Part shown: one piece after another, positions 50,557 through 59,472 of the stretch
Position numbering within the stretch: the stretch's first letter is position 1
Layout: each line of letters begins with the position of its first letter
DNA from: Virgibacillus_O sediminis
GTDB lineage: Bacteria; Bacillota; Bacilli; Bacillales; Amphibacillaceae
DNA: 64,000 bases
Assembly (NCBI RefSeq): GCF_042643265.1
Contig: NZ_JBHRRZ010000016.1
Location: forward strand, 62,001 to 126,000
Reading direction: 5' to 3'
Position numbers and translations under genes: made by a program
Notes under the pieces: model-generated
The model's input: the letters and a program-made list of their open reading frames with translations, nothing else
Told to the model about the DNA's origin: nothing
The model's database searches: none

Positions 50557-50838
50557 CTATTTCACTGTCAAATGTGTTTGGAGCTCCTCTAATAATTGTT
50601 TGGCTCCCTCTCTGCTGAGCACTAGTTTGCCATCAGCCAGCGACAGATTCTCTTCAGAAGTGTGTCCCGTCAAATAGCAGGTCAAGTTAGGCTGGTATTT
50701 CTTCAATACAATTTGGTTGTCATCCACAAAAATTTCCATGTCATCTTTTTCTTGGATATTCAAGTTTCGCCGTAATTCAATTGGTATAACAACCCGTCCC
50801 AGTTCATCAACTTTTCGTACAATTCCTGTAGACTTCAT
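50557..50838 (-). CDS. abrB: Transition-state regulator AbrB
   Basis: The 93-residue protein has the N-terminal swapped-hairpin AbrB DNA-binding domain (MKSTGIVRKVDELGRVVIPIELRRNL) and a C-terminal oligomerisation domain with the single Cys in PNLTCYLTGH. AbrB represses many stationary-phase genes, including spoVG, during growth. It is on the minus strand, divergent from metG, as in B. subtilis. A Spo0A-box-like site lies upstream. GGGGAGGAT precedes the ATG. Confidence 0.96.
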   Translation of the reverse strand: MKSTGIVRKVDELGRVVIPIELRRNLNIQEKDDMEIFVDDNQIVLKKYQPNLTCYLTGHTSEENLSLADGKLVLSREGAKQLLEELQTHLTVK

Positions 50839-50925
50839 CTTATCCTCCCCTTTCGACCTGTGGAAACTAGAAATCCTGACGGCGGCCAGCTTGTTTCCCC
50901 AGTCTTTTAATAAAAGTCGGCATTC

Positions 50926-50934
50926 TTCGACATA
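50926..50934 (-). promoter_or_regulatory. Candidate Spo0A box upstream of abrB
   Basis: On the minus strand TATGTCGAA matches the 0A box TTTGTCGAA at eight of nine bases, 88 bases before the abrB start. Spo0A represses abrB in B. subtilis. Confidence 0.45.
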
Positions 50935-51059
50935 TACTTATACATAGGTTACCATAAACCGTTCCTCTGTCAATGAACTTTTTAGGAAAAATAAGAAAAT
51001 TCTTTTTAATAAAAGGATATTGGGAATAATAGTCATATCTTGCTCATGCATTTGGCAAA

Positions 51060-51089
51060 TTGACAGGACATCCTATACAATGGTACTAT
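51060..51089 (+). promoter_or_regulatory. Putative metG promoter
   Basis: TTGACA (51060-51065), an 18-base spacer and TACTAT (51084-51089). No T-box or SAM riboswitch is visible before metG. Confidence 0.55.
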
Positions 51090-51130
51090 CTTTTAAATTT
51101 GAGGCAGTGGGCACTAGGAGGTAAAGAGAA

Positions 51131-53092
51131 ATGCCAACGAATGATAAGACATTTTATATAACAACACCAATTTATTATCCAAGCGGGAATCTGCATATCG
51201 GCCATGCGTATTCAACTGTAGCCGGAGATGCGATTGCCAGGTATAAGCGCATGCGCGGTTACGATGTCATGTACCTTACTGGCACAGACGAACATGGACA
51301 GAAGATACAAAAAAAGGCGGAAGAAAAAGGTGTTTCCCCCCAGGAATATGTAGATGAAATTGTCGGAGGCATCCAGCAGCTTTGGAAAAAGCTGAAGATC
51401 TCAAATGATGATTTCATCCGCACCACACAAGATCGGCATAAGAAAGTTGCTGCACAGATATTCGACCGCCTGGTAAAACAGGGCGATATCTATCTCGACG
51501 AATATGAGGGGTGGTATTGTACCTCTTGTGAGTCCTTTTTCACGGAACGCCAGCTTGATGATGGACATTGTCCGGATTGCGGCGGTTCCGTAGATAAGGT
51601 GAAAGAGGAATCCTATTTCTTTAAAATGAGCAAGTATGTCGACCGCCTGGTTCAGTACTATGAGGAAAACCCGGAGTTCATTCAACCGGAAAGCCGAAAA
51701 AATGAAATGTTGAATAACTTCATTAAACCCGGCTTGGAAGATCTGGCCGTTTCCCGGACGACTTTTGATTGGGGAATCAGGGTTCCAGGGGATCCGAAGC
51801 ATGTAATTTATGTATGGGTAGACGCTCTGACAAACTATATCACCGCTTTAGGCTATGGAACGGATGACGAGGCTAAGTTCCATAAGTACTGGCCAGCCGA
51901 TGTCCACCTGATGAGTAAGGAAATTGTCAGGTTCCATACCATTTATTGGCCGATCATACTGATGGCGCTCGACCTTCCTCTCCCGAAGAAGGTTTTTGCT
52001 CATGGGTGGATCTTAATGAAAGACGGAAAGATGTCTAAATCCAAAGGAAACGTGGTGGACCCGATCAGCCTTACCGATCGTTATGGTCTGGATGCACTGC
52101 GTTACTACCTGCTTCGCGAAGTTCCTTTTGGGTCTGACGGTGTCTTCACTCCTGAAGGCTTTGTAGAACGCACAAACTATGATCTGGCGAACGACTTGGG
52201 GAATTTGTTGAACCGTACGATTGCTATGATCCAAAAATACTTCGACGGAGAGATGCCTGCATACCGGGCTTCTGAGACGGAAATTGAAGAATCCCTCGAA
52301 AAGTTTGCTGAGGAAACGGTCAGTAAAGTCGAAAATGCAATGGAAAACATGCAGTTCTCCGTTGCTCTTTCCTCCCTATGGCAATATATCAGCCGTACAA
52401 ATAAGTATATCGATGAAACAGAGCCATGGGTATTGGCCAAGGATGAAACGAAACGGGAGAGGCTTGGTAACGTAATGGCCCACTTGGCTGAGTCATTAAG
52501 GAAGTCTGCGGTCATGCTCCAGCCATTCCTTACAGAAGCACCCGCCGAAATCTTCCGGCAGTTGAATGTGACGGATGATTCGTTGAAAGAATGGGATAGC
52601 GTTTATAAGGAAGGCCAGATTAAGGAAGGCACCTTGGTACAAAAAGGAGAGCCGATATTCCCACGCTTAGATGTCGAAGAAGAAGTGGCAGCCATTAAAG
52701 AAATGATGCAAAAACCTGCACAAGAAGAAAAGAAGCCGACAGCTGAAGAAGATGCAGAGCAAAAAGACCAGATAGCTTTTGATGACTTTATGAAAATAGA
52801 TATGCGTGTGGCAGAGGTCATAAAGGCGGATAAAGTGAAAAAAGCCGATAAACTGCTGAAGCTGCAGCTGGACCTTGGAACAGAAAAGCGGCAGGTAGTC
52901 TCTGGTATTGCCAAGTATTATGAACCGGAAGAGATGGTTGGGAAGAAAGTTATTTGCGTAACCAACCTAAAGCCGGTGAAACTGCGCGGTGAAATGTCGG
53001 AAGGGATGATTCTATGCGGAGAAGATGAAAGTGGCAAACTGGTACTTGCTTCTGTTGAACAATCCCTGCCAAATGGATCGGTTGTAAAATAA
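51131..53092 (+). CDS. metG: Methionyl-tRNA synthetase
   Basis: The 653-residue class I synthetase has the HIGH motif in NLHIGHAYSTVAGD and KMSKSKGNVVDP as the second signature. A zinc knuckle lies between them with CTSCESFF and CPDCGG. The C-terminal approximately 110 residues (DDFMKIDMRVAEVIKADKV) form an EMAP/Arc1p-like tRNA-binding domain that makes the enzyme a dimer. It attaches Met to initiator and elongator tRNA. Start ATG after AGGAGGT. Confidence 0.98.
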   Translation: MPTNDKTFYITTPIYYPSGNLHIGHAYSTVAGDAIARYKRMRGYDVMYLTGTDEHGQKIQKKAEEKGVSPQEYVDEIVGGIQQLWKKLKISNDDFIRTTQDRHKKVAAQIFDRLVKQGDIYLDEYEGWYCTSCESFFTERQLDDGHCPDCGGSVDKVKEESYFFKMSKYVDRLVQYYEENPEFIQPESRKNEMLNNFIKPGLEDLAVSRTTFDWGIRVPGDPKHVIYVWVDALTNYITALGYGTDDEAKFHKYWPADVHLMSKEIVRFHTIYWPIILMALDLPLPKKVFAHGWILMKDGKMSKSKGNVVDPISLTDRYGLDALRYYLLREVPFGSDGVFTPEGFVERTNYDLANDLGNLLNRTIAMIQKYFDGEMPAYRASETEIEESLEKFAEETVSKVENAMENMQFSVALSSLWQYISRTNKYIDETEPWVLAKDETKRERLGNVMAHLAESLRKSAVMLQPFLTEAPAEIFRQLNVTDDSLKEWDSVYKEGQIKEGTLVQKGEPIFPRLDVEEEVAAIKEMMQKPAQEEKKPTAEEDAEQKDQIAFDDFMKIDMRVAEVIKADKVKKADKLLKLQLDLGTEKRQVVSGIAKYYEPEEMVGKKVICVTNLKPVKLRGEMSEGMILCGEDESGKLVLASVEQSLPNGSVVK

Positions 53093-53107
53093 AGGGATAA
53101 AGAGAAG

Positions 53108-53345
53108 AACGAGGCTGGACATAAATGAACTGTTTGATCGAAAAGAGTTGCTTTGTCAGCGGAGGAAATATACGTAGACTCCTACGGGAGGAAAGGCCTA
53201 GGTGAGACCCCGAAGTGTGATAGCACTCGGAGGCTCACCAGCCGCCCGTGGAAAGCGAAGTATATTTCCGAAGCGGTTATATCAGCTAACCAAAATGTTC
53301 GGTTTTTCCGTTTGGCAAACACTTCTTTTCCCCCCAACCTCTCTT
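53108..53345 (+). repeat. Intergenic repeat, copy with central hairpin
   Basis: Between metG and tatD lies an element of about 235 bases with nested inverted repeats. GGAAATATAC (53164-53173) pairs with GTATATTTCC (53260-53269) and GGTGAG (53201-53206) with CTCACC (53234-53239). Its right part is closely similar to copy 1 at 33282-33355 in reverse orientation. The ends GAGGCTGGA and CCCAACCTC are roughly inverted. Similar elements are widespread in Bacillaceae genomes, as I recall. Confidence 0.75.
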
Positions 53346-53379
53346 TTCTTTCCCTGTAAAGGAGGAAAGCAAATTACCT

Positions 53380-54150
53380 ATGTTATTTGATACACATGTC
53401 CATCTGAATGCAAGGCAGTTTCATGAGGACAGGGAGGAGACCATCCAACGGGCCTTTGATTCCGGTGTGAAATACATGACCGTGGTAGGATTTGACCGTG
53501 AAACTATTCCACTAGCCATTGAAATTGCTGAGCAGAATGACACCATTTATGCGGCGGTCGGTTGGCATCCGGTAGACGCTGTAGATATGACAGAAGAAGA
53601 CCTGGATTGGATTGAAGAGTTGTCATCCCACCCGAAAGTGGTCGCTATTGGAGAAATGGGGCTGGATTACCATTGGGACAAGTCACCTAAAGAGGTGCAG
53701 AAGAAGGTTTTCCGGCAGCAAATCAACCTTGCAAAAAAAGTTGATTTGCCAATCATTATCCATAACCGGGAAGCGACCGAGGATATTATTGAAATTCTCC
53801 AGGAAGAGAATGCAAGGGAAGTTGGAGGCGTCATGCACTGTTATAATGACTCCGTTAAATATGTACAGGCCTGCCTGGATATGAACTTCTATATATCACT
53901 TGGCGGTCCGGTTACATTTAAGAATGCAACCCTGCCGAAGGAAGTCGCTGCCGAGGTGCCATTGGATCGCCTGTTGGTAGAAACTGATGCGCCTTTCCTT
54001 GCGCCCCATCCCAACCGGGGGAAGCGTAATGAACCTGCCTATGTAAAACTAGTGGCTGAGAAGATTGCAGAGCTCAGGGACATGCCATATGAGGAAATCA
54101 GCCGGATTACGACAGAAAATGCATTCGCATTTTTTGGGATAAAACCTTAA
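53380..54150 (+). CDS. tatD: TatD-family metal-dependent deoxyribonuclease
   Basis: The 256-residue TIM-barrel metal hydrolase starts MLFDTHVHLN, giving the first metal site. GEMGLDYHWDKSP, IIHNREATEDI, MHCYND and VETDAPFLAPHP supply further ligands. TatD enzymes act as 3'-exonucleases or deoxyribonucleases on DNA. It corresponds to yabD of B. subtilis after metG. The start follows a GTAAAGGAGG site at a slightly long distance. Confidence 0.95.
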   Translation: MLFDTHVHLNARQFHEDREETIQRAFDSGVKYMTVVGFDRETIPLAIEIAEQNDTIYAAVGWHPVDAVDMTEEDLDWIEELSSHPKVVAIGEMGLDYHWDKSPKEVQKKVFRQQINLAKKVDLPIIIHNREATEDIIEILQEENAREVGGVMHCYNDSVKYVQACLDMNFYISLGGPVTFKNATLPKEVAAEVPLDRLLVETDAPFLAPHPNRGKRNEPAYVKLVAEKIAELRDMPYEEISRITTENAFAFFGIKP

Positions 54151-54200
54151 AAATTGTCAACCACCCAATTTGTTTTGTAATAAAAATGGAAAATAGTGTC

Positions 54201-54229
54201 GACTGGCTGTAAAAAGCCAGTCTTTTTTA
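54201..54229 (+). terminator. Terminator after tatD
   Basis: GACTGGCT and AGCCAGTC perfect arms followed by six T. Confidence 0.88.
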
Positions 54230-54398
54230 TGGGAAACACACCACCTCAGGATCGTTGATATGCCGGCGATCTATAGGGATCCATAAATTGGGAGGGAGAT
54301 GACTGTAACTTTATTGTAATAGAAACGTAATGCGAATAACCTTGTTTCACTGGACCGGCCTTCTATATAATCGGGTACATTAAGAAGGAGGCAGAAGC

Positions 54399-55694
54399 AT
54401 GAGACTAATTCATACGCTAATGCCGGCGTCTAAATGGAAGCTGGTGGTTTCGGGTATCGGTGTTATGGCCTTATTGGTATTTGCCGGCACGGTTGTCTAT
54501 GAAGCGGCAAAGGCAGAGGTGGCCATCACGGAAAACGGCAGACAGCAGACAGTGAGTACACATAAAGATACTGTGGAAGAAGTTCTGAAAGAGATTGGAA
54601 TTGAGGTCGGGGTACATGATGAAATCTCCCCTCAGTTAGATGCATCCATCAAAAATGGTATGGAGATTGACTACATAACAGCAAAGAGCGTTTACTTAGA
54701 TGTAGATGGTGAAGTAAAGGAGTACTTTACCACGGCAAATACAGTGGAAGAGTTCCTTAAAGAGAATGAGCTAGAGTTCAGCAGGTGGGACGAGGTTTCC
54801 CATCATGGAGAGGAACAGATACAGGATGGGTTGAACATTAACGTGAAACAGGCTTACCCAGTCACCTTGAATGATGGGGGAAAAGAAAAAACAGTTTGGA
54901 CGACTGGTGGCTCAGTTGAAGAACTGCTGAATGAAAATGAAATCAGAGTCCATGATCTGGATAGAGTAGAGCCGTCATTTGAAGAGAACGTGATGGAAGG
55001 TACATCTGTCTCCATTGTACGTGTAAAGCAGGAGACAGACGAAGTAAAGGAACCTCTCTCTATCCAAACGAAGACAGAGTACGATGACTCTCTGGAGAAG
55101 GGCAAGGAGAAGGTAATTTCGGAAGGGAAGAAAGGTGAAGTGCTTAAAAAGTACGAAGTCACCTATGAAAATGGAGAAGAAGTCAGCCGAGAGCTGGTTG
55201 ATAAAGAAGTGAAAGTGGAAAGCATCGATCGTGTGGTAGCCGTAGGGACAAAAGAACCCCAACCCAAACGGAAGACAAGTCCTAATCTCGTTACATTGGC
55301 GGCTAACCAAAAAGAATCGCCTAAGGAGCAGTCGTCATCATATGCAGAAACTGAACCATTAAACAATAAATCGAGCAACAATGCGTCGAAACAAAAGGCA
55401 TCAGGAAAGTCATATCAAATGACTGCCAGCGCATACACGGCAGCATGTGACGGATGTTCAGGGTATACCGCAACAGGGATCAACTTAAAAGAAAACCCAG
55501 ATAGAAGAGTGGTTGCTGTCGATCCGAATGTTATCCCACTTGGAACAAAAGTATGGGTCGAGGGATACGGGGAAGCGATCGCTAGTGATACAGGCGGCCA
55601 CATCGTCGGAAATCGTATTGATATCCATGTGCCAAGCAAGTCAGAGGCATATGCATGGGGGAAACGGACGGTAGAGGTCAAAGTTGTAAATTAG
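54399..55694 (+). CDS. yabE: Cell-wall-binding protein YabE (DUF348-G5-3D)
   Basis: The 431-residue exported protein has an N-terminal membrane segment (KLVVSGIGVMALLVFAGTVV) that acts as signal anchor. Three DUF348 repeats follow (about 40-85, 95-145, 150-205), then a G5 domain (about 215-290), a low-complexity Ser/Asn/Lys linker and a C-terminal 3D (double-psi barrel) domain. The three conserved Asp are visible in VAVDPNVIPLG, IASDTGG and RIDIHV. It resembles resuscitation-promoting factor-like wall hydrolases. AAGAAGGAGG precedes the ATG. Confidence 0.94.
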   Translation: MRLIHTLMPASKWKLVVSGIGVMALLVFAGTVVYEAAKAEVAITENGRQQTVSTHKDTVEEVLKEIGIEVGVHDEISPQLDASIKNGMEIDYITAKSVYLDVDGEVKEYFTTANTVEEFLKENELEFSRWDEVSHHGEEQIQDGLNINVKQAYPVTLNDGGKEKTVWTTGGSVEELLNENEIRVHDLDRVEPSFEENVMEGTSVSIVRVKQETDEVKEPLSIQTKTEYDDSLEKGKEKVISEGKKGEVLKKYEVTYENGEEVSRELVDKEVKVESIDRVVAVGTKEPQPKRKTSPNLVTLAANQKESPKEQSSSYAETEPLNNKSSNNASKQKASGKSYQMTASAYTAACDGCSGYTATGINLKENPDRRVVAVDPNVIPLGTKVWVEGYGEAIASDTGGHIVGNRIDIHVPSKSEAYAWGKRTVEVKVVN

Positions 55695-55779
55695 TGATTT
55701 GTTATGGAAATAATAGGATTCATGCTCCTGCCGTGGTATCATGGTGGGAGTATTATTTATGATGGAAAGAGGAAAGACG

Positions 55780-56349
55780 TTGAAAATAAAAGAAGTGATT
55801 GTTGTGGAAGGCCGTGATGATACAGCAAAAATACATCAGGCTGTTGAAGCAGATACCATTGAAACGAATGGTTCTGCAATAAATGAAGATATTTTGGTGC
55901 AAATTAAGCATGCAAAACAAAAACGCGGTGTAATCATATTTACGGATCCTGATTATCCAGGTGAACGGATCCGGCATATCATTGATCAGGCGGTTCCTGG
56001 ATGTAAGCATGCCTTTTTGACGAAGGAAAAGGCAAGGGCCAAACATCCTGACAAGAAAAGCCTTGGGATAGAACATGCTTCAAAAGAGGCCATACGCCAG
56101 GCGCTTGAGGGCGTCTATGAACCAGCCCAAATGGCAGAAAGCGAAATTAAGAAAGAAGACCTTATTGCACATGGACTCCTAGGCGGAAGGAAAGCTGCTT
56201 TTCGCCGGGAAAGGCTTGGTGAACTGCTGCAAATCGGCCATACCAATGGAAAACAGCTGTTGAAACGATTAGCTGTTTTTCAGATAAGCAAGTCACAATT
56301 TGAGCATGCAGTCAGCCAACTCGAGCAGGAGGAAAATGATGATGCCTAA
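55780..56349 (+). CDS. rnmV: Ribonuclease M5 (5S rRNA maturation)
   Basis: From TTG 55780, seven bases after GAGG, the protein has 189 residues (LKIKEVIVVEGRDDT). The upstream open frame lacks a better site. The Toprim domain supplies VVEGRDDT, ETNGSAI and FTDPDYPGERIR, the catalytic acidic residues. RNase M5 trims precursor 5S rRNA with ribosomal protein L18. It overlaps the start of rsmA. Confidence 0.95.
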   Translation: MKIKEVIVVEGRDDTAKIHQAVEADTIETNGSAINEDILVQIKHAKQKRGVIIFTDPDYPGERIRHIIDQAVPGCKHAFLTKEKARAKHPDKKSLGIEHASKEAIRQALEGVYEPAQMAESEIKKEDLIAHGLLGGRKAAFRRERLGELLQIGHTNGKQLLKRLAVFQISKSQFEHAVSQLEQEENDDA

Positions 56350-57217
56350 GTATATAGCAACTCCAAACCGAACCAAGGAAATACTGGCCAAGTATAAATT
56401 TGCCTTTAAGAAGAGTCTCGGGCAGAATTTCTTAGTGGATGCCAATGTTCTCGAAAATATCATCGGCCATGCCGGTATTGATAAACATTCAGGAACAATC
56501 GAAGTGGGACCGGGGATCGGTGCGCTTACTGAGCAATTAGCTATCCACTCTGATAAAGTGGTTGCGTTTGAAATAGATCAGAGGCTTTTGCCGATATTGA
56601 AGGACACTCTAGGAGAATACTCCAACATTACAATTGTGCATCAGGATATCCTAGAAGCCGATGTCCATTCCGTGATCAGTAAGAATTTCACACCAGGCCA
56701 GCCAATACACATTGTGGCAAACCTTCCGTATTACATTACCACTCCTATTTTGATGAAACTGCTGCGTGAAGATCTCCCAGTCGAAAGTCTGACCATTATG
56801 ATCCAGAAGGAAGTGGCAGAAAGGATGGCTGCTGCTCCAAACAGTAAAAGCTATGGTTCGTTGTCAATCGCCGTACAATACTACACCCATGCAGATGTGG
56901 TGATGAATGTACCTAAAAGTGTGTTTATGCCTCAGCCAAATGTGGATTCAAGCATCCTCCGGCTAGTCAAGCGGGAACACCCTCCAGTTCAAGTAGAGGA
57001 CGAGGACTATTTCTTTAGCATTGTACAGGCCTCTTTTGCTCAGCGCAGGAAAACCTTGAGAAATAATCTGACACGTCATTTTGAAGATATTTATGACAAA
57101 GGCACCGTAAGCGAAATTCTTGAAGAGATCAATATTGATGGTACAAGAAGGGGAGAATCCTTGAATATGGAGGAGTTTGCTCAACTGGCAAATGCGTTTT
57201 ACCAAAGAGAACAATAA
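56342..57217 (+). CDS. rsmA: 16S rRNA dimethyladenosine transferase RsmA (KsgA)
   Basis: Three consecutive ATG codons (56336, 56339, 56342) follow AGGAGG; I take the last, nine bases away, giving 291 residues (MPKYIATPNRTKEIL). KKSLGQNFLVDANVL, VGPGIGALTEQL and NLPYYITTPILMKL are the SAM-binding and catalytic motifs. It dimethylates A1518 and A1519 in 16S rRNA. It overlaps the rnmV end by eight bases. Confidence 0.97.
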   Translation: MPKYIATPNRTKEILAKYKFAFKKSLGQNFLVDANVLENIIGHAGIDKHSGTIEVGPGIGALTEQLAIHSDKVVAFEIDQRLLPILKDTLGEYSNITIVHQDILEADVHSVISKNFTPGQPIHIVANLPYYITTPILMKLLREDLPVESLTIMIQKEVAERMAAAPNSKSYGSLSIAVQYYTHADVVMNVPKSVFMPQPNVDSSILRLVKREHPPVQVEDEDYFFSIVQASFAQRRKTLRNNLTRHFEDIYDKGTVSEILEEINIDGTRRGESLNMEEFAQLANAFYQREQ

Positions 57218-57223
57218 GCAGAA

Positions 57224-57259
57224 AGAACTGATGGGCCATTATCAGTTCTTTCTTTTTTT
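57224..57259 (+). terminator. Terminator after rsmA
   Basis: Nine-base perfect arms AGAACTGAT and ATCAGTTCT followed by a T-rich tail. Confidence 0.85.
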
Positions 57260-57268
57260 ATAAAGGTG

Positions 57269-57298
57269 GCACGGTTTCCCCGCTGGAAACATAGTTTA
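57269..57298 (+). promoter_or_regulatory. Sigma-K-type promoter of yabG
   Basis: GCAC (57269-57272), 17 bases, then CATAGTTTA (57290-57298), an exact CATAnnnTA late mother-cell -10. yabG is sigma-K dependent in B. subtilis. Confidence 0.7.
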
Positions 57299-57329
57299 TT
57301 GAAGGGTGTAAGGCGCGGGAGGTGAAGGA

Positions 57330-58199
57330 ATGGAATTAAAAACCGGTGAATTGGTGACGAGAAAATCACATGATCATGACTTGCTTTTCCGTGTGGCGGA
57401 TGTCAAAAGCGATATGGCCATCCTTCATGGGGAAGATATTCGGCTTGAGGCAGATGCACCTGTAAATGATCTTTCAAAGGTCCAAACAAGGGAATTGGAA
57501 AAAAGGAGGAAGAGGGTCAGGGAACAGGAGGAGACCTCCTATCGCCTTTTCCGCCAGGATTACCAGCTGATGAGGGAGAAAAGGGAATACCAATCTACAG
57601 ACGGTTATCACTATACTTCACGGTATTTTCAGCTGCCGGCAAAGGTTTTGCACCTTGATGGAGATTCAAGCTATTTAAAAAAATGTATTGACTTATATCA
57701 ACGAATTGGCCTGCAAGTACATGGTGTTCACTTACATGAAAAGGAAATGCCATCAGAAGTTGCCGGGTTGGTCAGGAAGATACAACCCGATATCATTGTA
57801 ATTACCGGCCATGACTCCTTTTCCAAGAATAAGGGTTCAAAAAATGATTTGCGGTCATACCGGCACTCTAAATATTTTGCGGAAACTGTCAGGGAAGCCA
57901 GGAGTATTGTTCCACAGTTAGATCAGCTTGTAATTTTTGCGGGTGCATGCCAATCACATTTTGAATCGCTTATTCGGGCGGGAGCCAACTTTGCAAGTTC
58001 TCCACTAAGAATTAACATACATGCACTGGATCCAGTATATATTGCAGCAAAGATTGCTTATACACCTTTCATGGAGAAGGTGAGCGTATGGGATGCCCTC
58101 AGGAACACGTTAACAGGTGATAAGGGGATGGGCGGAGTGGAAACAAGAGGACTTCTCCGTACGGGCCTTCCCTATCTGGAGGAAGATTCATACGATTGA
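57330..58199 (+). CDS. yabG: Sporulation-specific protease YabG
   Basis: The 289-residue cysteine protease of the mother cell has the conserved core DIIVITGHDSF, then VIFAGACQSHFESLIRAGANFASSP, where the Cys is the likely nucleophile and the first motif supplies a His. YabG cleaves coat and cortex-associated proteins during spore maturation. Start ATG after GGGAGGTGAAG. A sigma-K-like promoter precedes it, separated from rsmA by a terminator. Confidence 0.94.
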   Translation: MELKTGELVTRKSHDHDLLFRVADVKSDMAILHGEDIRLEADAPVNDLSKVQTRELEKRRKRVREQEETSYRLFRQDYQLMREKREYQSTDGYHYTSRYFQLPAKVLHLDGDSSYLKKCIDLYQRIGLQVHGVHLHEKEMPSEVAGLVRKIQPDIIVITGHDSFSKNKGSKNDLRSYRHSKYFAETVREARSIVPQLDQLVIFAGACQSHFESLIRAGANFASSPLRINIHALDPVYIAAKIAYTPFMEKVSVWDALRNTLTGDKGMGGVETRGLLRTGLPYLEEDSYD

Positions 58200-58202
58200 A
58201 TT

Positions 58203-58231
58203 CTGCTGCCGCTAATCGGAGCAGATTTTTT
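58203..58231 (+). terminator. Terminator after yabG
   Basis: TCTGCT and AGCAGA arms around CCG...CGG, followed by eight T. The gap 58232-58440 holds nothing else recognisable. Confidence 0.75.
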
Positions 58232-58448
58232 TTGTTCAAAAAAATAAATATTCTGGATAGATGCACATCAGTAAAAGCAAGTGTCTTTTCCAAAGGAAAG
58301 CCAGAGCGGGCTTATTTACGCTTCGCGGTAGTCGATATTTGGAACAGGTTTTTCGGAAGGCAGGTAATAAATCTTATAGAAAACCACTTAAATCATACAT
58401 AAAATGTAAAAAATTACACACCATATGGAAAATACCTGTATTTTATTG

Positions 58449-58478
58449 TTGACATAAAAAATAGTGTACTGATATAAT
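58449..58478 (+). promoter_or_regulatory. veg promoter 1
   Basis: TTGACA (58449-58454), an 18-base spacer, TATAAT (58473-58478): both hexamers are perfect. Confidence 0.85.
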
Positions 58479-58490
58479 ATACTGTTTTAT

Positions 58491-58519
58491 TTGACTGTCA
58501 ACGGAAATTATGGTATGAT
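58491..58519 (+). promoter_or_regulatory. veg promoter 2
   Basis: TTGACT (58491-58496), a 17-base spacer, TATGAT (58514-58519), with an extended TGG before the -10. Tandem strong promoters are known for veg in B. subtilis. Confidence 0.75.
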
Positions 58520-58542
58520 GAATAGCAGTGAGGTGGAGTATA

Positions 58543-58788
58543 GTGGCTAAAACATTAATCGAAATTAAGCAAGGTCTTGAAGGTCATGTTGGACAACGGT
58601 TAACACTGAAGGCCAATGGAGGCAGAAGGAAGACGATAGAGCGTACAGGTGTGTTGGCAGAAATGTATCCTTCTGTTTTTATTGTCGAGCTTGATCAGGA
58701 GGAGAATGCATTCGAACGTGTTTCTTACAGCTATGCAGACGTTTTAACGGAAACAGTGGAATTAAATTTCCCTAGGTTGGAAAGTTAA
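58543..58788 (+). CDS. veg: Veg protein (biofilm-related, DUF1021)
   Basis: Starting at GTG 58543, six bases after GAGGTGG, the protein has 81 residues (MAKTLIEIKQGLEGHVG). LTLKANGGRRKTIERTG and FERVSYSYADVLTETVEL are nearly identical to B. subtilis Veg, a highly expressed protein that stimulates biofilm matrix genes. Two tandem sigma-A promoters lie just upstream, in line with strong expression. Confidence 0.95.
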   Translation: MAKTLIEIKQGLEGHVGQRLTLKANGGRRKTIERTGVLAEMYPSVFIVELDQEENAFERVSYSYADVLTETVELNFPRLES

Positions 58789-59109
58789 TACTTAAAGAAT
58801 GGCAGTGGACAAGCTAATTGTTTACTGCTTTTATTTTTGCCAAATAAATCTCTTCAAGTGCGGGCTAACAGTTTATTCATGCGCTTGTCTAGAAATCCCT
58901 GCGCATAGCCCTGTCAAGGAGGATATTCCCTTTCTAACTGGAGAACGGTTAAATACTTCTCCCTTTTCTTACATAAAGCCAATTCGAAAATGTGGTCCGT
59001 TTTAAATATTTCCTTTTCTGCCTAAATGTAACGGGTGTGTAAGCCTTGCAAGAGGAGTAAACTATGACTGTCGTAAGATAAGGCTCAGCAGGAAAGGGGA
59101 TGTTCTTTC

Positions 59110-59292
59110 GTGGGTAGACGCCGGGGAATCATGTCCGACCATTTGAAAGAGGAAATTGCTAAAGAGTTGGGATTTTACGACACGGTACAGAAGGAAGGCT
59201 GGGGAGGCATTAAAGCCCGTGATGCCGGAAATATTGTCAAACGGGCGATTGAAATAGCCGAGCAGAACATGCAAGACCAAGGCAGATCCTAA
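59110..59292 (+). CDS. sspF: Small acid-soluble spore protein SspF (alpha/beta type)
   Basis: The 60-residue protein begins with GTG 59110: MGRRRGIMSDHLKEEIAKELGF. GGIKARDAGNIVKRAIEIAEQ is the alpha/beta SASP DNA-binding helix pair, matching SspF. It coats spore DNA. In the 321-base gap before it (58789-59109) I find no clear forespore promoter or gene. The stop codon lies within the terminator stem. Confidence 0.95.
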   Translation: MGRRRGIMSDHLKEEIAKELGFYDTVQKEGWGGIKARDAGNIVKRAIEIAEQNMQDQGRS

Positions 59293-59311
59293 TACAGGAT
59301 CTGCTTTTTTG
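59282..59311 (+). terminator. Terminator after sspF
   Basis: GCAGATCCT and AGGATCTGC perfect nine-base arms, followed by six T. Confidence 0.9.
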
Positions 59312-59472
59312 GTTTACTGGTTGGCCGGCGGTTCACTCAGCACATCAGTTGCCGCCAACTGAGCGTTTGTGCCTATATGTATTTTCCTGCTGCGGGGAAG
59401 TCCCCTAAGCAGTCGCTATCACTATCGGGATATGTTACAATTTCTTTATCTATTTACAAGAGGATGACGGTG

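Noticed and set aside
58799..59005. 68-codon open frame between veg and sspF
   Set aside because: No ribosome site and no recognisable protein features apart from scattered cysteines.
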